From assembly GCF_000023925.1 (NCBI RefSeq), contig NC_013169.1, positions 1,798,001 through 1,862,000 on the forward strand: a stretch of 64,000 nt of DNA, given 5' to 3'. Positions 63,465 to 64,000 of the stretch are shown here, in pieces. This DNA is from Kytococcus sedentarius DSM 20547 (GTDB lineage: Bacteria > Actinomycetota > Actinomycetes > Actinomycetales > Dermatophilaceae). Each line of letters starts with the position of its first letter. Position 1 is the first letter of the stretch. The position numbers and the translations under genes are program-made. Under the pieces are notes generated by a model. The model was not told where the DNA came from and ran no database searches. It saw only the letters and a list, made by a program, of their open reading frames with translations.

Positions 63465-64000
63465 GGCTCTTCGGAGTTGAGCGTGGGTGCTTGGGGGTAG
63501 GGGTCGAGGTCCCGGGCATGATCTGAGGACTTCTACCCCCTCGGATCGCCAAGGACCTCGAGGGGTGCCTGAGCCTACTTCCCCGTGCCCTGCTGCCTCG
63601 TGTGGTGCCTGTCAGACGTGGCTGGGGTTGCCGGCGATGAGCGTCACCGGTGTGGTGGATGACGGTGATGCTGGGCTGGTGGTGCACGTGGAGTCCGTGC
63701 CGGGGCCGGCCGGGTGCCCGCACTGTGGGGTGGTGGCCACCGGCCACGGCCGTGACGAGGTGGTGTTGGTCGACGCGCCCTCGTTCGGCAGACCGGTGCG
63801 ACTGGTGTGGGCCAAGCGCAGATACGTGTGCCGAGAGGCCCTCTGCCCTGGTGCGAGCTTCACCGAGCAGGACCCGTCGGTGGCCCCACCACGGGGCACG
63901 TTGACCACCCGGGCGGTGTCCTGGGCAGTGCGCGAACTGCGCGGCGAGCACGCTTCGATCTCAGGTCTGGCCCGCCGGCTGGGGGTGGACTGGCACACCC
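63465..64000 (+). mobile_element. ISL3-family element, copy 2 (partial, runs off the window)
   Basis: Starts with the same 24-bp terminal repeat (GGCTCTTCGGAGTTGAGCG...) as copy 1 and continues identically, in the opposite direction. It bounds the right side of the erm cargo. Confidence 0.92.
63565..64000 (+). CDS. ISL3-family transposase, copy 2, 3' end outside window
   Basis: Open from GTG 63565 (AAGGA 10 bases upstream) to the window end, 145 codons. PTSPCPAASCGACQTW, zinc ligands in GCPHCGVV and CREALCPG, and the helix-turn-helix at ISGLARRLGVDWHT are present. No lesion is visible in this part, so it may be the active copy that serves both ends. Confidence 0.88.
   Translation, partial: MPEPTSPCPAASCGACQTWLGLPAMSVTGVVDDGDAGLVVHVESVPGPAGCPHCGVVATGHGRDEVVLVDAPSFGRPVRLVWAKRRYVCREALCPGASFTEQDPSVAPPRGTLTTRAVSWAVRELRGEHASISGLARRLGVDWHT

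Larger units (their letters stand above)
58112..64000. mobile_element. Composite transposon with inverted ISL3-family ends and erm cargo (right end outside window)
   Basis: Copy 1 (58112-59595) and copy 2 (from 63465) of the same ISL3-family element lie in opposite directions with their transposase 5' ends facing inward. The first roughly 500 bases of both are essentially identical. The 3.87-kb cargo holds a broken MFS pump, a GNAT, a TetR regulator, an AraC-type regulator and erm. No 8-bp direct repeat can be tested because the outer right end is off the window. Confidence 0.75.

Noticed and set aside
63205-63951. 248-codon minus-strand ORF across the erm leader and the ISL3 end
   Set aside because: Reading opposite the ISL3 transposase and out of frame with the erm leader peptide; no family features.

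Overview
The window is high-GC DNA (mostly near 70 percent G+C) with GTG starts, many 1-4 base start/stop overlaps, and the gene neighbourhoods leuS/holA/rpsT and recA-recX-miaB-miaA-hflX. This points to an actinomycete, most likely of the order Micrococcales. I cannot name a genus from sequence alone.

Layout. 1-11.4 kb (minus strand): leuS with a putative leucine-codon leader peptide and attenuator, a DUF559-type nuclease-like protein, rpsT, holA, a DinG-type helicase and a GH63-like glucosidase. 11.5-20.2 kb (plus strand): a cobalamin (B12) locus. It has four secreted, membrane-anchored proteins: one alpha/alpha-barrel protein and three DUF4430 proteins. A cobalamin riboswitch precedes the barrel gene, and a translationally coupled ECF transporter (T, fused A-A', S) ends the locus. 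The barrel and DUF4430 folds are the two halves of mammalian intrinsic factor/transcobalamin, here carried on separate proteins. 20.4-32.4 kb: housekeeping genes (hflX, a D,D-carboxypeptidase lipoprotein, PhoD phosphatase, an RsmC-like methyltransferase, acetyltransferase, miaA, the PPDK regulator and ppdK, an SMP-30 lactonase).

32.7-40.75 kb is an accessory block inside the miaB-miaA cluster: an ABC transporter with a two-component system, an IS256-family element, an ArsR-like regulator with a divergent MFS pump, and the first 47 codons of a MobF relaxase ending exactly at the miaB stop codon. 40.75-53.5 kb returns to the chromosomal backbone: miaB, a MhuD-like heme monooxygenase, a shortened pyroglutamyl-peptidase-like gene, recX, recA with a LexA box, DUF3046, a small WGxxGxxG protein, an AEC permease, lhr and nei2.

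53.8-64 kb is mobile DNA: a VOC protein, an IS481 remnant, two IS3 elements and one IS30 element nested in each other, then two inverted ISL3-family copies bracketing 3.9 kb of cargo. The cargo has a broken MFS pump, a double GNAT acetyltransferase, a TetR regulator, an AraC-type regulator and an Erm(X)-like 23S rRNA methyltransferase. The erm gene has a 14-residue leader peptide with an RLR arrest motif and alternative hairpins that can hide its ribosome binding site. A 49-bp palindromic repeat occurs in three intergenic places. No tRNA, rRNA or CRISPR array was seen.
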